From Nitrospira sp. (GTDB lineage: Bacteria > Nitrospirota > Nitrospiria > Nitrospirales > Nitrospiraceae): 64,000 nucleotides of DNA. The stretch spans positions 1-64,000 of the forward strand of contig JANDJL010000013.1 of the NCBI GenBank assembly GCA_024330965.1, in the 5' to 3' direction. Shown one piece after another: positions 1 to 9,632 of the stretch. Each line of letters begins with the position of its first letter. Within the stretch, counting starts at the first letter, position 1. The notes below the pieces were generated by a model, which was not told where the DNA came from, did no database searches, and saw nothing but the letters and a program-made list of their open reading frames with translations. The position numbers were made by a program, and so were the translations under genes.

Positions 1-34
1 GGAGGAAGACGGCGCGTTCGCGGTCTTCGCCTGA
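1..34 (+). CDS. Possible 3' end of rplR (ribosomal protein L18), partial
   Basis: An open frame from base 2 ends with TGA at 32-34, 24 bases before rpsE. In the standard rplF-rplR-rpsE order this would be the last codons of rplR. The ten visible residues are too few to recognise L18, and frames 1 and 3 are also open here, so the assignment rests on synteny alone. Confidence 0.3.
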   Translation, partial: EEDGAFAVFA

Positions 35-58
35 ACTCTGGACCAAGGGAGAGAAAGC

Positions 59-568
59 GTGCGAGTTAATCCTGATGAGTTGAGCTTGAAAGACAAAGTG
101 GTCTTCATCAATCGTGTCGCCAAGGTGGTCAAGGGAGGGAAACGCTTCAATTTCTGTGCGTTGGTCGTTGTCGGAGACGGCCATGGGTGGGTCGGCATGG
201 GGAAGGGAAAAGCCGCCGAGGTGCCTGTGGCTATCTCAAAGGCCGTCGAGCAGGCCAAGAAACATCTGGTTCATGTGCCGCTCAAAGGGGGGTCGATTCC
301 TCATGAGGTGCACGGTCTCTTTGGCGGGGAGCATGTTTTGCTCAAACCGGCGGTGGATGGAACGGGGATTATCGCTGGAGGGGCCGTTCGCGCGGTGGTT
401 GAACTGGTAGGAGCTCATAATGTGATTGCAAAGACGCTGGGCCGAGGGAATCCGTTTAACGCGGTTCGGGCGACATTGAACGGCCTTACGCAATTGAGAC
501 ATCCCGATGAAGTTCTTCGCTTGCGTCGGAGAACGGCCGAGAAGCAGGAGGAAAGGGCCACGGTCTGA
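59..568 (+). CDS. rpsE: 30S ribosomal protein S5
   Basis: S5 is a small-subunit protein that helps shape the decoding centre and the mRNA entry channel. The 169-residue product has the N-terminal double-stranded-RNA-binding-like S5 domain (about residues 10-75, with [17 protein letters not shown]) and the C-terminal S5 fold (about 85-160, with [14 protein letters not shown]). Length is usual for the family. The start is GTG at 59, preceded by a gggaga-type ribosome-binding site. It is followed after one base by rpmD, consistent with one long ribosomal transcript that begins upstream of the window. Confidence 0.97.
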   Translation: MRVNPDELSLKDKVVFINRVAKVVKGGKRFNFCALVVVGDGHGWVGMGKGKAAEVPVAISKAVEQAKKHLVHVPLKGGSIPHEVHGLFGGEHVLLKPAVDGTGIIAGGAVRAVVELVGAHNVIAKTLGRGNPFNAVRATLNGLTQLRHPDEVLRLRRRTAEKQEERATV

Positions 569-569
569 T

Positions 570-788
570 ATGGGTACTGAATCGGCGACAAAAACAAGAA
601 GTTCCAACGAACAGGCCCTCCGTGTGACATTGAGGCGCAGTCCCATCGGGACACCTGATGGCCACCGCCGCGTCCTACGGGGACTTGGGCTCCGACGCAT
701 CAGGCAGACGGTTATCCATCCCGATACACCGCAGGTTCGTGGAATGATCAGGAAAATCTGGTATCTGCTGGAGGTCGGGAAGCTATGA
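570..788 (+). CDS. rpmD: 50S ribosomal protein L30
   Basis: L30 is a small large-subunit protein found in the rpsE-rpmD-rplO order. The ORF track shows a longer frame from 507, but the real start is the ATG at 570, one base after the rpsE stop, with a GGAGGA ribosome-binding site inside the rpsE 3' end. The 72-residue product has the L30 core (LRVTLRRSPIG, then LGLRRI, then the VRGMI region). It carries about 15 extra N-terminal residues compared with the usual roughly 60-residue L30. Its stop overlaps the rplO start as ATGA. Confidence 0.93.
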   Translation: MGTESATKTRSSNEQALRVTLRRSPIGTPDGHRRVLRGLGLRRIRQTVIHPDTPQVRGMIRKIWYLLEVGKL

Positions 789-1234
789 ACCTGTATGATT
801 TGAAGCCGGGAAAAGGCGCCAAAAGACGCCGGAAGCGCATTGGGCGAGGGCCTGGGTCCGGGCACGGTAAAACATCGACGAAGGGCCACAAGGGATTGTT
901 GGCTCGGTCTGGAGGAGGAAAGCGTCCGGGCTTTGAAGGCGGTCAGATGCCGTTGGTGCGACGCGTGCCGAAATTCGGTTTTGCCAATCCGTTTCGAACT
1001 GAATACGCCGTCGTCAATGTGAAGAGCCTGGAGAAAGTGACGAGCACAGAGACGATTACGCCGCAAGCCTTGGTTGACGCGGGCTTGGTGAAACGAAAAA
1101 CGCTGCCGATAAAAATTCTCGGTCACGGCGAACTTAGCAAGCCGGTTGTTGTTCAAGCCCACAAATTCAGCAAATCCGCAGAAGCAAAGATTCAGGCGGC
1201 TGGAGGGAGAGTCGAGGTCATCGGCGGTGTTTGA
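785..1234 (+). CDS. rplO: 50S ribosomal protein L15
   Basis: L15 is an early-assembling large-subunit protein. The 149-residue sequence shows the basic glycine-rich N-terminal arm (GRGPGSGHGKTSTKGHKG), the GFEGGQMPLVRRVPKFGF motif and the globular C-terminal part with the VEVIGG end typical of the family. The ATG overlaps the rpmD stop by four bases, and the 3' end overlaps the GTG start of secY by eight bases, so translation is coupled on both sides. Confidence 0.97.
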   Translation: MNLYDLKPGKGAKRRRKRIGRGPGSGHGKTSTKGHKGLLARSGGGKRPGFEGGQMPLVRRVPKFGFANPFRTEYAVVNVKSLEKVTSTETITPQALVDAGLVKRKTLPIKILGHGELSKPVVVQAHKFSKSAEAKIQAAGGRVEVIGGV

Positions 1235-2546
1235 ACGACTCCTGACCAGTTTACAGAATATCTTCAAGATTCCCGAGCTGCGCACCCGTGTGCTCTTCAC
1301 ACTCGGCATGCTCGTGGTGTATCGTGTCGGCGCTCATATTCCGACACCAGGGATCAATGGAGAGGCCCTTGCCGAGTTTCTCCAGAAGCAAGGAGGGTCG
1401 CTTCTCGGATTTTTAGACATATTTTCAGGCGGATCCTTGTCCAGGTTGACGATCTTCGCCCTGGGCATCATGCCGTATATCAGCGCCTCGATTATTCTTC
1501 AGTTGTTGACCGTAGTCGTCCCCCATCTGTCCAAGTTGGCCAAGGAAGGGGAGCGAGGCCGAAAAAAGATCATCCAATACACCCGATTCGGAACCATCGG
1601 TATCGCCCTCATCCAGGGGTTTGGGATTGCGATCGGGCTGGAACAAATGAACGAAGGCGCCTTTGTGCTCAGCGGGGGGTGGGGGTTTCGGTTGATGACC
1701 GTCATTACTCTGACGGCTGGTACGGCCTTTTTGATGTGGCTTGGCGAGCAGATCACCGAACGGGGAGTCGGGAACGGCATTTCGCTGATCATTTTTGCCG
1801 GCATCGTTGCACGACTGCCAGCGGCGGTCGCGCAAACGTTCGATCTCTATCAGGTCGGACAGTTGAGTCTTGTGTTGCTTATTGCATTGGCCGTGTTGAT
1901 GATCGCCGTGGTGGCGGCGATTGTGTTCTTGGAAAGCGGACGTCGAAAAATCCCGGTGCAGTATGCCAAGCGTGTGATTGGTCGTCGGGTTTATGGAGGG
2001 CAGCACACCCATATCCCTTTGAAGATCAATACGGCCGGTGTGATCCCTCCGATTTTTGCCTCGTCAATCATCGCGTTTCCGGCCACGATCGCGGGGTTTT
2101 TTGAGACGCCTTGGGTCAGGGAGATCGGGACGCAGTTGTCGCCGGGGTCGGTGATTTATACCCTGATGTACGTCGGTCTTATTGTGTTCTTTTGCTTCTT
2201 TTATACCGCCGTGGTTCTCAATCCGGTTGATATGGCGGATAACATGAAAAAATACGGAGGGTTTATTCCCGGGATTCGACCGGGGCAACGAACCTCCGAC
2301 TACATCTATAATGTACTGACGAAGATTACGTTTGTGGGAGCGATTTATTTGGCAATCGTCTGCGTTATTCCCGAACTGTTGATTTATAAATTGAACGTGC
2401 CGTTCTACTTCGGAGGAACGTCTCTGCTGATCGTTATCGGTGTGGGATTGGATACTGCTCAGCAGATCGAGTCGCACATGTTGATGCGCAATTATGAGGG
2501 ATTTTTGGGCAAGGGCATGGCGCCGCTGAGGGGGAGGAGCGGATGA
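1227..2546 (+). CDS. secY: Protein translocase subunit SecY
   Basis: SecY is the channel-forming inner-membrane subunit of the SecYEG translocon. I chose the GTG at 1227 (product starts MFERLLTSLQNIFKIPELR), giving 439 residues, the usual length. The ORF track's 466-residue start at 1146 lies inside rplO. About ten hydrophobic segments are visible, with the plug and pore-ring region near FSGGSLSRLTIFALGIMPYI and the conserved cytosolic loop near GGFIPGIRPG. The start overlaps the rplO stop by eight bases. This is the usual place for secY in spc-type operons. Confidence 0.97.
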   Translation: MFERLLTSLQNIFKIPELRTRVLFTLGMLVVYRVGAHIPTPGINGEALAEFLQKQGGSLLGFLDIFSGGSLSRLTIFALGIMPYISASIILQLLTVVVPHLSKLAKEGERGRKKIIQYTRFGTIGIALIQGFGIAIGLEQMNEGAFVLSGGWGFRLMTVITLTAGTAFLMWLGEQITERGVGNGISLIIFAGIVARLPAAVAQTFDLYQVGQLSLVLLIALAVLMIAVVAAIVFLESGRRKIPVQYAKRVIGRRVYGGQHTHIPLKINTAGVIPPIFASSIIAFPATIAGFFETPWVREIGTQLSPGSVIYTLMYVGLIVFFCFFYTAVVLNPVDMADNMKKYGGFIPGIRPGQRTSDYIYNVLTKITFVGAIYLAIVCVIPELLIYKLNVPFYFGGTSLLIVIGVGLDTAQQIESHMLMRNYEGFLGKGMAPLRGRSG

Positions 2547-2553
2547 GGGGGTT

Positions 2554-3210
2554 ATGAATCTTGTGTTTCTCGGGGCGCCGGGTGTGGGCAAGGGAACGCA
2601 AGCCGACAAGTTGGCGGCACAGTTCGGTATGAGGAAAATTTCGACCGGTGATTTGCTTCGCGAAGCGGTTCGGAAGGGAACAGAGCTGGGACGAGAGGCG
2701 AAATCGTACATGGATCAAGGACGCCTCGTTCCTGATTCGGTCGTGATAGGCTTGGTCAAGGAAACATTAGCCGGTTCAGATACGGGGAACGGTTTTATTC
2801 TTGATGGCTTTCCCAGAACGGTTCCGCAAGCCCAGGCATTGGAACAAGTGCTCGATGAACAAGGGATTCGGTTAGATCGCGTCATCAATTTTCGTGCATC
2901 GAGGGATGAGATCGTCAAACGGTTAGGGGGGCGTCGGAGTTGCCCGATATGCCAAGCGACGTTTCACCTTCAGTTCTCGCCTTCTCAACGAGGTGATTTC
3001 TGCGATCGATGCGGTGGAAAACTCGTGCAGAGAAGCGACGATCAACAGGAGGCGATTGAAACGCGATTGAAAGTGTATGATGAGCAAACGGCTCCGCTCA
3101 TCAGTTTCTACGACCAGAAGAAAATATTGTCGCACCTTGACAGTGTGGGATCAATCGATGCCGTGTACGAGAGTCTCACCAAGGTGCTGGCGGTCCGCAA
3201 TTCGGCATGA
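2554..3210 (+). CDS. adk: Adenylate kinase (zinc-LID type)
   Basis: Adenylate kinase converts ATP and AMP into two ADP and keeps cytoplasmic adenine nucleotides in balance. The 218-residue product begins with the P-loop GAPGVGKGTQ and has the DGFPRT motif of the AMP-binding core. The long LID domain has four cysteines (CPIC ... CDRC), which in this family bind a structural zinc ion. The ATG follows secY by seven bases and the stop overlaps the map start as ATGA. The secY-adk-map order is classical. Confidence 0.97.
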   Translation: MNLVFLGAPGVGKGTQADKLAAQFGMRKISTGDLLREAVRKGTELGREAKSYMDQGRLVPDSVVIGLVKETLAGSDTGNGFILDGFPRTVPQAQALEQVLDEQGIRLDRVINFRASRDEIVKRLGGRRSCPICQATFHLQFSPSQRGDFCDRCGGKLVQRSDDQQEAIETRLKVYDEQTAPLISFYDQKKILSHLDSVGSIDAVYESLTKVLAVRNSA

Positions 3211-3977
3211 TCATTCTCAAAACGCCTGCTGAAATCGAAATCATGGCACAGGCGTCGCGAGTGGTTGCCGAAGTACTACAGGTGGTGGAAAGGGCGGTGA
3301 GTCCCGGCATCAGCACGGAGGAACTTGATCAAATCGCCGAGAAGGAGATACGAGCACGGGGGGCCATTCCGGCTTTCAAGGGATATCGAAATTATCCCAA
3401 GACGCTGTGCGTATCTGTCAACGAGCAAGTGGTTCATGGAATTCCTTCTAAGCGGAAGTTGAAAGAGGGAGACATCGTCGGCTTGGATCTTGGAGCCATT
3501 GTGGGGGGGTTTTATGGAGATTCTGCGGTGACAGTGGCCGTCGGCCGTGTCTCCGAGGACGTGCTACGGCTCATCAAGGTGACCGAACAGGCGTTGTATT
3601 TGGGAATCGAACAAGCCGTCGTTGGCAATCGAATCTCCGATATTTCCCACGCGGTTCAGCGCCATGTAGAATCGGCGGGATATTCGGTCGTTACAGAGTT
3701 TGTGGGGCATGGGATCGGCCGGCAGTTACACGAAGAGCCCCAAGTTCCGAATTATGGAAAGCCAGGGCAGGGGCCTCGCCTGCAAAGCGGGATGGTGCTT
3801 GCAATTGAGCCCATGGTGAACATGGGAGGGAGCGCAGTTCGCATACTCGACGATCGGTGGACGGCGGTGACGGTTGACGGCAGCTTATCCGCCCATTTTG
3901 AACACACCATTGCGGTACAACCTAACGGTCCTGCCAAGATTTTGAGTTGGCGTCCGGAAGCGGTCGCCTGCTCGTAG
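3207..3977 (+). CDS. map: Methionine aminopeptidase, type I
   Basis: This enzyme removes the initiator methionine from nascent proteins when the second residue is small. The 256-residue product shows the pita-bread peptidase fold with the expected metal ligands: two aspartates in [12 protein letters not shown], histidine in [12 protein letters not shown], glutamate in AIEPMV and glutamate in FEHT. There is no N-terminal zinc-finger or SH3 extension, so it is the short bacterial type Ia. The start overlaps the adk stop by four bases. Confidence 0.97.
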   Translation: MIILKTPAEIEIMAQASRVVAEVLQVVERAVSPGISTEELDQIAEKEIRARGAIPAFKGYRNYPKTLCVSVNEQVVHGIPSKRKLKEGDIVGLDLGAIVGGFYGDSAVTVAVGRVSEDVLRLIKVTEQALYLGIEQAVVGNRISDISHAVQRHVESAGYSVVTEFVGHGIGRQLHEEPQVPNYGKPGQGPRLQSGMVLAIEPMVNMGGSAVRILDDRWTAVTVDGSLSAHFEHTIAVQPNGPAKILSWRPEAVACS

Positions 3978-4006
3978 GGACGAAGAAAGAAGAGATCAAA
4001 GAGGAC

Positions 4007-4225
4007 GTGGCCAAAGAAGATATTATTGAAGTTCAGGGTACTGTCGCGGAAACATTGCCCAATGCGATGTTTCGAGTGAAACTTGACAATGGACATATAA
4101 TCTTGGCGCATATATCGGGGAAAATGCGGATGCATTTTATTCGTATCCTTCCCGGCGACAAGGTGACTGTGGAAATGTCGCCCTATGATCTGACGAGAGG
4201 GCGGATCACCTATCGATTTAAGTAG
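4007..4225 (+). CDS. infA: Translation initiation factor IF-1
   Basis: IF-1 binds the ribosomal A site during initiation. The correct product starts at the GTG at 4007 ([13 protein letters not shown]) and is 72 residues, exactly the family length; the ORF-track frame from 3947 adds a false N-terminal extension that overlaps map. The OB-fold motifs [18 protein letters not shown] and [14 protein letters not shown] are all present. It lies 29 bases after map and is followed by rpmJ, the standard order. Confidence 0.95.
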   Translation: MAKEDIIEVQGTVAETLPNAMFRVKLDNGHIILAHISGKMRMHFIRILPGDKVTVEMSPYDLTRGRITYRFK

Positions 4226-4242
4226 CGAGGGTATTGGTTGTT

Positions 4243-4356
4243 ATGAAAGTCAAGTCATCGGTGAAACCAATTTGTGCGAAGTGCAGGGTCGTACGGAGGC
4301 GGGGAGTCGTGCGGGTGCTCTGTGAGAATCCCCGCCATAAGCAACGGCAAGGGTGA
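4243..4356 (+). CDS. rpmJ: 50S ribosomal protein L36
   Basis: This 37-residue gene is too short for the ORF track. It starts with ATG at 4243 ([14 protein letters not shown]) and ends in HKQRQG, matching L36 over its whole length. The CxxC pair followed by a third cysteine and a histidine (CENPRH) is the zinc-binding set of the C+ form of L36, so this copy is expected to bind zinc. It lies between infA and rpsM, as in most bacteria. Confidence 0.95.
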   Translation: MKVKSSVKPICAKCRVVRRRGVVRVLCENPRHKQRQG

Positions 4357-4451
4357 AGATATCGTTCGCCGAGTTCGTGTTGAGCACGGGCCGGTATCTC
4401 GTGCATCGCAGCTGATCGCAGTGAGGAAAGGGTTGACTGAAGGGAGAACAG

Positions 4452-4841
4452 ATGGCACGTATCGCGGGCGTTGATTTGCCGAGGGGAAAACGGATCGACA
4501 TCGGGTTGACCTACATTTATGGAATCGGACGGGCGTCCGCGCAGCACATTCTCAAAGCGGCGGGAGTTGATGGGGCGATCCGCGTGAAAGATCTCAGTGA
4601 AGACCAGATCGTCAAGCTCCGAGAAATCATCGAGCGTGAATACCGTGTGGAAGGTGATCTCCGAAAGGAAGTCGCCCTGAATATCAAGCGGTTAATTGAT
4701 ACAGGGACGTACCGTGGATTGCGCCATCGGAAGGGACTCCCCGTTCGCGGACAACGGACGAAAACGAATGCCAGGACGCGCAAGGGACGACGAGCCGGGG
4801 TCGGGAGCAAGCCGAGGCCGGCTGGAGGGAAAACCGCATAG
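4452..4841 (+). CDS. rpsM: 30S ribosomal protein S13
   Basis: S13 sits in the head of the small subunit and touches the P-site tRNA and the inter-subunit bridge. The 129-residue product has the helix-two-turn-helix N-terminal part ([20 protein letters not shown]) and the basic C-terminal tail [18 protein letters not shown]. The ATG has a good GGGAGA site. It is preceded by about 95 bases after rpmJ, in which I see no further gene. Confidence 0.97.
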   Translation: MARIAGVDLPRGKRIDIGLTYIYGIGRASAQHILKAAGVDGAIRVKDLSEDQIVKLREIIEREYRVEGDLRKEVALNIKRLIDTGTYRGLRHRKGLPVRGQRTKTNARTRKGRRAGVGSKPRPAGGKTA

Positions 4842-4882
4842 TACGTCGAATGCAGTGAACGGACCATAATGAGGCAATTGAC

Positions 4883-5266
4883 ATGAGTGTCAAAAAGGGG
4901 AAAAAGAAGGAGCGCCGGATCGTCCAAAGCGGAATCGCGCATGTTCAGGCTTCTTTCAACAACACGATCGTGACCATTACCGACATGAGCGGAAACACGG
5001 TGGTATGGGCGAGTGCGGGCAATCAGGGGTTTAAAGGGTCAAGAAAGAGCACCCCGTTTGCAGCGCAGCGAGCCGGCGAAGCGGCGGCTCGAAAGGCTAT
5101 GGAATGCGGGATGCGGCAGATTGACGTGTATGTCAATGGTCCGGGATCAGGCCGGGAGTCGGCCATTCGCTCGTTGCAGGGGGCGGGATTGCGAATCAAT
5201 TTGATCAGAGACGTCACACCCATTCCGCATAACGGATGTCGTCCGCCCAAACGACGGCGTGTGTAA
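4883..5266 (+). CDS. rpsK: 30S ribosomal protein S11
   Basis: S11 lines the platform of the small subunit near the E site. The 127-residue sequence contains [28 protein letters not shown] and the C-terminal [18 protein letters not shown], all family hallmarks. It lies in the order rpsM-rpsK-rpsD-rpoA-rplQ of the alpha operon. Length is usual. Confidence 0.97.
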   Translation: MSVKKGKKKERRIVQSGIAHVQASFNNTIVTITDMSGNTVVWASAGNQGFKGSRKSTPFAAQRAGEAAARKAMECGMRQIDVYVNGPGSGRESAIRSLQGAGLRINLIRDVTPIPHNGCRPPKRRRV

Positions 5267-5376
5267 TGGTGGTCGATAGGGAGCGACGCCGGTTGCGGTG
5301 ATGTGTGACTTGGCTTGTCCGATAGCAGAGGCATCGGTCTCATCGGTCTTCATGGTGACATAACGAGGAGGAAGCA

Positions 5377-6003
5377 GTGGCAAAGTATCGCGGTCCTGTA
5401 TGTCGGCTCTGCCGTCGAGAGGGGGAGAAGTTGTTTCTCAAAGGTGCGCGTTGCATGACGGAGAAGTGTGCCATTGAGCGGCGGAGCTATCCCCCCGGCC
5501 AACACGGGCAAGGCAGGCAGCGGACCTCTGACTACAGCGTGCAATTGCGGGAAAAACAGAAGCTGCGGCGCATTTATGGTCTTCAGGAAAGACAGTTTCG
5601 CGGGGTATTTGAACGCGCCGAACGACAAGTTGGTGTGACAGGCGCTGCGTTGCTCCGTTTGCTCGAGTGCCGTCTTGACAACGTGGCCTATCGATTGGGG
5701 TTCGGCGTTTCACGAAAACAGGCGCGTCAAATTGTCAATCACGGCCATCTGTTGATGAACGGGAAACCCGTGACGGTCGCGGGAGCCCTTGTGAAAGTGG
5801 GCGATGTCATCGAAGTTCGTGAACGAAGCCGGAAACTCGCCATGATCCAAGACGCAGTGGAGACCGTCGAGAGCCGTGGAATTCCGGATTGGCTCGAACT
5901 GGACAAGGGAGCCTTTAAGGGAATTGTCCGTGCGCTGCCGACTAAGGAGCAGATCACGGTGCCCGTGAACGAACAAATGGTTGTGGAGTTGTATTCCAGG
6001 TAG
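5377..6003 (+). CDS. rpsD: 30S ribosomal protein S4
   Basis: S4 is a primary 16S rRNA-binding protein and in many bacteria represses its own operon. The 208-residue product begins at a GTG (AKYRGPVCRLCRREG) behind a strong AGGAGGAAG site. It has the N-terminal region with several cysteines (CRLC ... CMTEKC) that in some S4 proteins binds zinc, and an S4 RNA-binding domain at about residues 98-160. The 110-base gap before it holds no further gene that I can see. Confidence 0.97.
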   Translation: MAKYRGPVCRLCRREGEKLFLKGARCMTEKCAIERRSYPPGQHGQGRQRTSDYSVQLREKQKLRRIYGLQERQFRGVFERAERQVGVTGAALLRLLECRLDNVAYRLGFGVSRKQARQIVNHGHLLMNGKPVTVAGALVKVGDVIEVRERSRKLAMIQDAVETVESRGIPDWLELDKGAFKGIVRALPTKEQITVPVNEQMVVELYSR

Positions 6004-6090
6004 CGATCGGAAGAGGCGGGCGGAATTGGTTTCTCGTGCCAGATGTTACGCCGGCTGGTCAATTATCTGGATGGTAAATGGGAGGGGGTC

Positions 6091-7092
6091 ATGATCAAGG
6101 CGATGAAGGACTTTCAAATCCCGCTGCGGGTGGAAGTCGACAAAGATACGCTTTCCCCGACATATGGTCGGTTCACGACCGAAGCCTTTGAACGGGGGTT
6201 TGGAACCACAATTGGAAACGCGTTGCGGCGTGTCTTGTTGTCGTCTCTGACGGGTGCTGCCGTCACGATGGTAAAGATCGAAGGGGTGGTGCATGAGTTT
6301 TCAACGATCCCAGGGGTTACGGAAGATGTGACGACAATCATTTTGAATATCAAAAACCTGAGATTGGCGCTGCATACGGATAAACCGAAAACGATTCGTC
6401 TCAAAAAGACGGGGCCCGGTGAGGCGAAAGGATCCGACATCATTCACGATGCAGATGTGACCATCCTAACGCCGGATCTGCATATTGCGACGCTTGACAA
6501 AGATGCCACGCTGGATATTGAAATGATGGTCAAACATGGGCGTGGATACGTTCCCGCCGAGCGCAATAAAGAAGAAGGGGTGCCGATAGGCGTGATTGCG
6601 ATTGATTCGATCTTTTCCCCGATTAGGCGCGTCAATTTCCACGTCGAGAACGCGCGCGTGGGACGTATGACGGACTACGATAAACTGACCATGGAAATCT
6701 GGACCGATGCGACCATCGCTCCGCGCGAGGCGTTGTCTACCGCTGCCAGCATCCTCCGCGAGCACTTGGACATTTTTATCAATCCCGAAGAACGTGCAGA
6801 GGGGAAACCCGAATCCGGTCGCGAAGAGATTCAACGCGAAGTCAACAAACATCTCTCCCGCAGTGTGAATGAGCTCGAGCTGTCCGTGCGCGCGGCAAAT
6901 TGTTTGAAAAACGCCAACATCAAGACCATCGGGGATCTTGTGCAGAAAACCGAAGGAGAAATGTTGCGGACCAAGAATTTCGGGAAGAAGTCCCTCAACG
7001 AAATCAAGGAAATCTTGGCGGAAATGGGACTCTCGCTCGGTACGAAATTGGATGTGGCGCAATCTCACAATGGCGGTCCGAAGTCGGAGTGA
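6091..7092 (+). CDS. rpoA: RNA polymerase alpha subunit
   Basis: The alpha subunit nucleates RNA polymerase assembly and contacts activators and UP elements. I place the start at ATG 6091 after GGAGGGGG, giving 333 residues; the ORF-track start at 6043 adds an unlikely leader. The N-terminal dimerisation domain (about 1-235) contains [17 protein letters not shown]. The C-terminal domain (about 260-315) contains [11 protein letters not shown], with the arginine equivalent to the DNA-binding Arg265 of E. coli. It lies in the usual place between rpsD and rplQ. Confidence 0.97.
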   Translation: MIKAMKDFQIPLRVEVDKDTLSPTYGRFTTEAFERGFGTTIGNALRRVLLSSLTGAAVTMVKIEGVVHEFSTIPGVTEDVTTIILNIKNLRLALHTDKPKTIRLKKTGPGEAKGSDIIHDADVTILTPDLHIATLDKDATLDIEMMVKHGRGYVPAERNKEEGVPIGVIAIDSIFSPIRRVNFHVENARVGRMTDYDKLTMEIWTDATIAPREALSTAASILREHLDIFINPEERAEGKPESGREEIQREVNKHLSRSVNELELSVRAANCLKNANIKTIGDLVQKTEGEMLRTKNFGKKSLNEIKEILAEMGLSLGTKLDVAQSHNGGPKSE

Positions 7093-7113
7093 TAAGGGTA
7101 AAAGGGGAATACT

Positions 7114-7545
7114 GTGCGACATAGAAAAAAAGGCCGACAACTCGGAAGAAAGACCAAACATCGGTGGGCATTGTTTCGTAACCTCGTCACGGCGCTGCTC
7201 GACCATGAACGGATCGAGACCACCCAGGCGAAAGCCAAGGAGGTCAGAGGATTTGCTGATCGCATGATCTCTTTGGGCAAAGAAGGAACGTTGCCGGCCA
7301 GGCGTCGTGCCCTCGGGTTTTTACGTAGCAAGGCCGTCGTGTCAAAATTGTTCGGCGATGTTGCCGAGCGGTTCAAGGATCGTCAGGGCGGCTACACCAG
7401 GATCGTCAAAACACGCAGGCGAGTGGGAGACGGAGGCGAGATGGTGGCTATTGAGCTTGTTGCTCGCGCGGAAGCGGCCGCATCCAAGAAGCCCTCGGGC
7501 TCATCGCCTCAATCTTCGACAGGAGGATCGGAAAAAATCACATAA
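7114..7545 (+). CDS. rplQ: 50S ribosomal protein L17
   Basis: L17 is a large-subunit protein near the exit tunnel. The 143-residue product starts at a GTG ([17 protein letters not shown]) and has the [20 protein letters not shown] motif. Its C-terminal tail of about 25 residues, rich in serine, alanine and glycine, is longer than in E. coli. It is the last gene of the ribosomal cluster; an intrinsic terminator follows 40 bases later. Confidence 0.96.
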   Translation: MRHRKKGRQLGRKTKHRWALFRNLVTALLDHERIETTQAKAKEVRGFADRMISLGKEGTLPARRRALGFLRSKAVVSKLFGDVAERFKDRQGGYTRIVKTRRRVGDGGEMVAIELVARAEAAASKKPSGSSPQSSTGGSEKIT

Positions 7546-7587
7546 CGAGCGCTTTCTCCAGTAGCATAAGTGAGTCTGTGCGATCAG

Positions 7588-7623
7588 CGCCCTCTCGGGC
7601 TCTTCACCTGAGAGGGCGTTTTT
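7588..7623 (+). terminator. Intrinsic terminator of the ribosomal cluster
   Basis: A perfect nine-base stem (CGCCCTCTC / GAGAGGGCG) with a 13-base loop is followed directly by TTTTT. It lies 42 bases after rplQ and before the lptC promoter candidate, so it should end the ribosomal protein transcript. Confidence 0.9.
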
Positions 7624-7643
7624 GTCTCTCATCTCGCAGGACG

Positions 7644-7672
7644 TTTACTTGCTTTCCCGTGCATGCTACGAT
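7644..7672 (+). promoter_or_regulatory. Candidate sigma-70 promoter of the lptC operon
   Basis: TTTACT and TACGAT are separated by 17 bases. Transcription would start near 7680, about 33 bases before the lptC ATG, leaving room for its GGGGG ribosome-binding site. The match is moderate. Its place just after the terminator supports it. Confidence 0.5.
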
Positions 7673-7712
7673 CGTGCCAGGTTTGTCGTCTCTTTGTTTG
7701 GGGGATTCACGG

Positions 7713-8288
7713 ATGTGGCAGCGAATTATGAGGAGGGTGTTGCTGGCCGTCAGTGGGGCCCTGTCGGTTTTTCTAGTCTATGTACTTGCCATGAATGCAG
7801 AGTCGGTTCCTACGTCGGAGCGAACGTCTCCGTTGAATGCGGTGGAGCGGGCGGATGCCAAAATTTCTGAGTTTGTGTTTACGCAGTCGAATAAAGACGA
7901 GGTGCAATGGAAAATTGCGGCCAAACACGCGCGGCTGTTCGAGCAAGAGCAGCAAGCGGTCTTGAACGATGTCGATGTGACGCTCTATGGCGAAAACGGC
8001 AAAGAACTCAGTGTGTCGGGCGAAGAAGGCACGTTTGATATCGCGACGAAAAATTTTTCTTTGTCGAACAAAGGAGTCCCTCTGGTTGTCGAGACAAGGG
8101 GGGGCTATACGATCTACACCAATCATTTGATGTGGGCCAACGACAGAAAGGAAATCTCCACGTCTGATGCTGTTCGCATTGTGGGGCATGGGGTAGAGGT
8201 GACCGGGCGCGGTTTTCTCGGAAGGTTGGACGTGGAAGAGTTTGAGGTGTTGGATAATGTACGTGTTGCTCTTACTCCTGCTTCTTAG
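7713..8288 (+). CDS. lptC: LPS export ABC transporter periplasmic protein LptC
   Basis: LptC is a bitopic inner-membrane protein that passes lipopolysaccharide from the LptBFG pump to LptA. The product from ATG 7713 is 191 residues: an N-terminal membrane anchor (MRRVLLAVSGALSVFLVYVL), then a periplasmic beta-jellyroll in which repeats such as WKIAAKHARL and GEEGTFDIATKNFSLSNKGV are typical. The ORF-track start at 7578 overlaps the terminator. The lptA start lies inside its 3' end (32-base overlap). lptF and lptG are not in the window. Confidence 0.88.
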   Translation: MWQRIMRRVLLAVSGALSVFLVYVLAMNAESVPTSERTSPLNAVERADAKISEFVFTQSNKDEVQWKIAAKHARLFEQEQQAVLNDVDVTLYGENGKELSVSGEEGTFDIATKNFSLSNKGVPLVVETRGGYTIYTNHLMWANDRKEISTSDAVRIVGHGVEVTGRGFLGRLDVEEFEVLDNVRVALTPAS

Positions 8289-8829
8289 CGCAATGGCGGC
8301 TGGGGTGCCTGATGGTGCTTGTGCCGCCGAGTCCCGATTTTCAAAAGCTCCCAATGACGCGCAAACGGTGCCTACCACGATCACTTCGAATAAAATGACG
8401 GTCCTCAACCGAGAGAACCAAGCCATCTTTGAGGGCAACGTCGTCCTGACAAGAGGGGGGCTCGTCGTCAACTCGGAAAAAATGATCGTGTTTTTTCAAG
8501 GGCCGGCCGGTGATGCCGCCCGGCCGCCCAGCGAGGAGACACCGAAAAAATTCGATACGATGGCATCGCCTTCCGGGCGTTCCATCGAAAGAGTGGAAGC
8601 CATCGGGCATGTCAAAATCAGGCAGGAGAACAGCCATGCGACTTGCCAGAAGGCCGTCTATTTCGGCACCGAAGAAAAGATCGTCATGACCGGCGACCCC
8701 GTAGCCTGGGAGAAGGGCACGCGCGTCAGCGGCCACCAAATCACCATCTATCTGGCTGAAGAGCGCAGCGTCGTCGAAGGTGGCTCTCACGTCCGCATTA
8801 TTGAGGAAGCGGAACGGCTCAAACCATGA
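8257..8829 (+). CDS. lptA: LPS transport periplasmic protein LptA
   Basis: LptA forms the periplasmic bridge for lipopolysaccharide between LptC and outer-membrane LptD. From ATG 8257 (site GAGGT eight bases upstream) the product is 190 residues. It has a signal peptide (seven leucines, then a region ending ACAAES) and an OstA-like jellyroll with the motifs [21 protein letters not shown] and ATCQKAVYF. An insertion of about 25 residues near residue 85 (after VFFQGPAGD) is unusual. The 3' end overlaps lptB as ATGA. Confidence 0.88.
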   Translation: MYVLLLLLLLSAMAAGVPDGACAAESRFSKAPNDAQTVPTTITSNKMTVLNRENQAIFEGNVVLTRGGLVVNSEKMIVFFQGPAGDAARPPSEETPKKFDTMASPSGRSIERVEAIGHVKIRQENSHATCQKAVYFGTEEKIVMTGDPVAWEKGTRVSGHQITIYLAEERSVVEGGSHVRIIEEAERLKP

Positions 8830-9632
8830 CTCAAGCCATCCAAACGGTCATAGAGCCGAAGGCCACTTCCGCTGAAGACACGCTGGTGCGGCGACTGTGC
8901 GCCACGGGTCTGGTCAAAAGCTTTCGGGGTCGGAAAGTGGTCAAGGGCGTCGTCGTCGAGGTCCAAGCGGGAGAAGTCGTGGGACTTCTGGGCCCGAACG
9001 GTGCCGGGAAGACCACCATCTTCGATATGATGGTGGGGCTTTGCCAACCGGATGAAGGGGAGATCACGTTGAATGGAGAGCCCATCACGGCGTTGCCGAT
9101 GCATAGGCGGGCTCGAAAAGGAATCGGCTACTTGCCGCAAGAATCGTCGGTGTTTCGCAGGTTGTCCGTAGAACAAAATGTCCTCGCGATTGTTGAGATG
9201 CTGGGATATCCTCGTCAGGAACGAGCCAGGCGCGTCGACGCGCTTTTGAAAGAGCTCGATCTCTCGCATCTTCGGAAAAGCATGGCCTATGCCCTTTCCG
9301 GTGGAGAGCGCCGGCGTTTGGAAATCACGAGAGCGCTGGCGATGTCGCCTTCGTTCATGTTGTTGGATGAGCCGTTTGCGGGCATCGATCCTATCGCCGT
9401 CGGGGATATCCAGCAGATCATCAAGCAATTGAGAAACAAAGGGATCGGTATTTTGATTACCGATCATAATGTGCAGGAAACCCTGTCAATCGTCGACCGC
9501 GCCTACATTATCAACGAAGGGCTGATTTTGGAGTCTGGAGCGCCCGAGGACATTGTCAGAAGTGAAATCGCCAAGACCGTCTATCTGGGAGAACGATTCA
9601 CGTTGGAGCAGGGTAGGAGTCAGCCGTTATGA
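8826..9632 (+). CDS. lptB: LPS export ABC transporter ATP-binding protein LptB
   Basis: LptB is the ATPase that powers extraction of lipopolysaccharide by LptBFG. The 268-residue product has Walker [10 protein letters not shown] (about residue 58), a Q-loop in [12 protein letters not shown], the signature LSGGERRR, Walker [14 protein letters not shown] and the switch histidine in TDHNV. An N-terminal extension of about 25 residues precedes the ABC core. It overlaps lptA and rpoN by four bases each. Confidence 0.96.
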   Translation: MTQAIQTVIEPKATSAEDTLVRRLCATGLVKSFRGRKVVKGVVVEVQAGEVVGLLGPNGAGKTTIFDMMVGLCQPDEGEITLNGEPITALPMHRRARKGIGYLPQESSVFRRLSVEQNVLAIVEMLGYPRQERARRVDALLKELDLSHLRKSMAYALSGGERRRLEITRALAMSPSFMLLDEPFAGIDPIAVGDIQQIIKQLRNKGIGILITDHNVQETLSIVDRAYIINEGLILESGAPEDIVRSEIAKTVYLGERFTLEQGRSQPL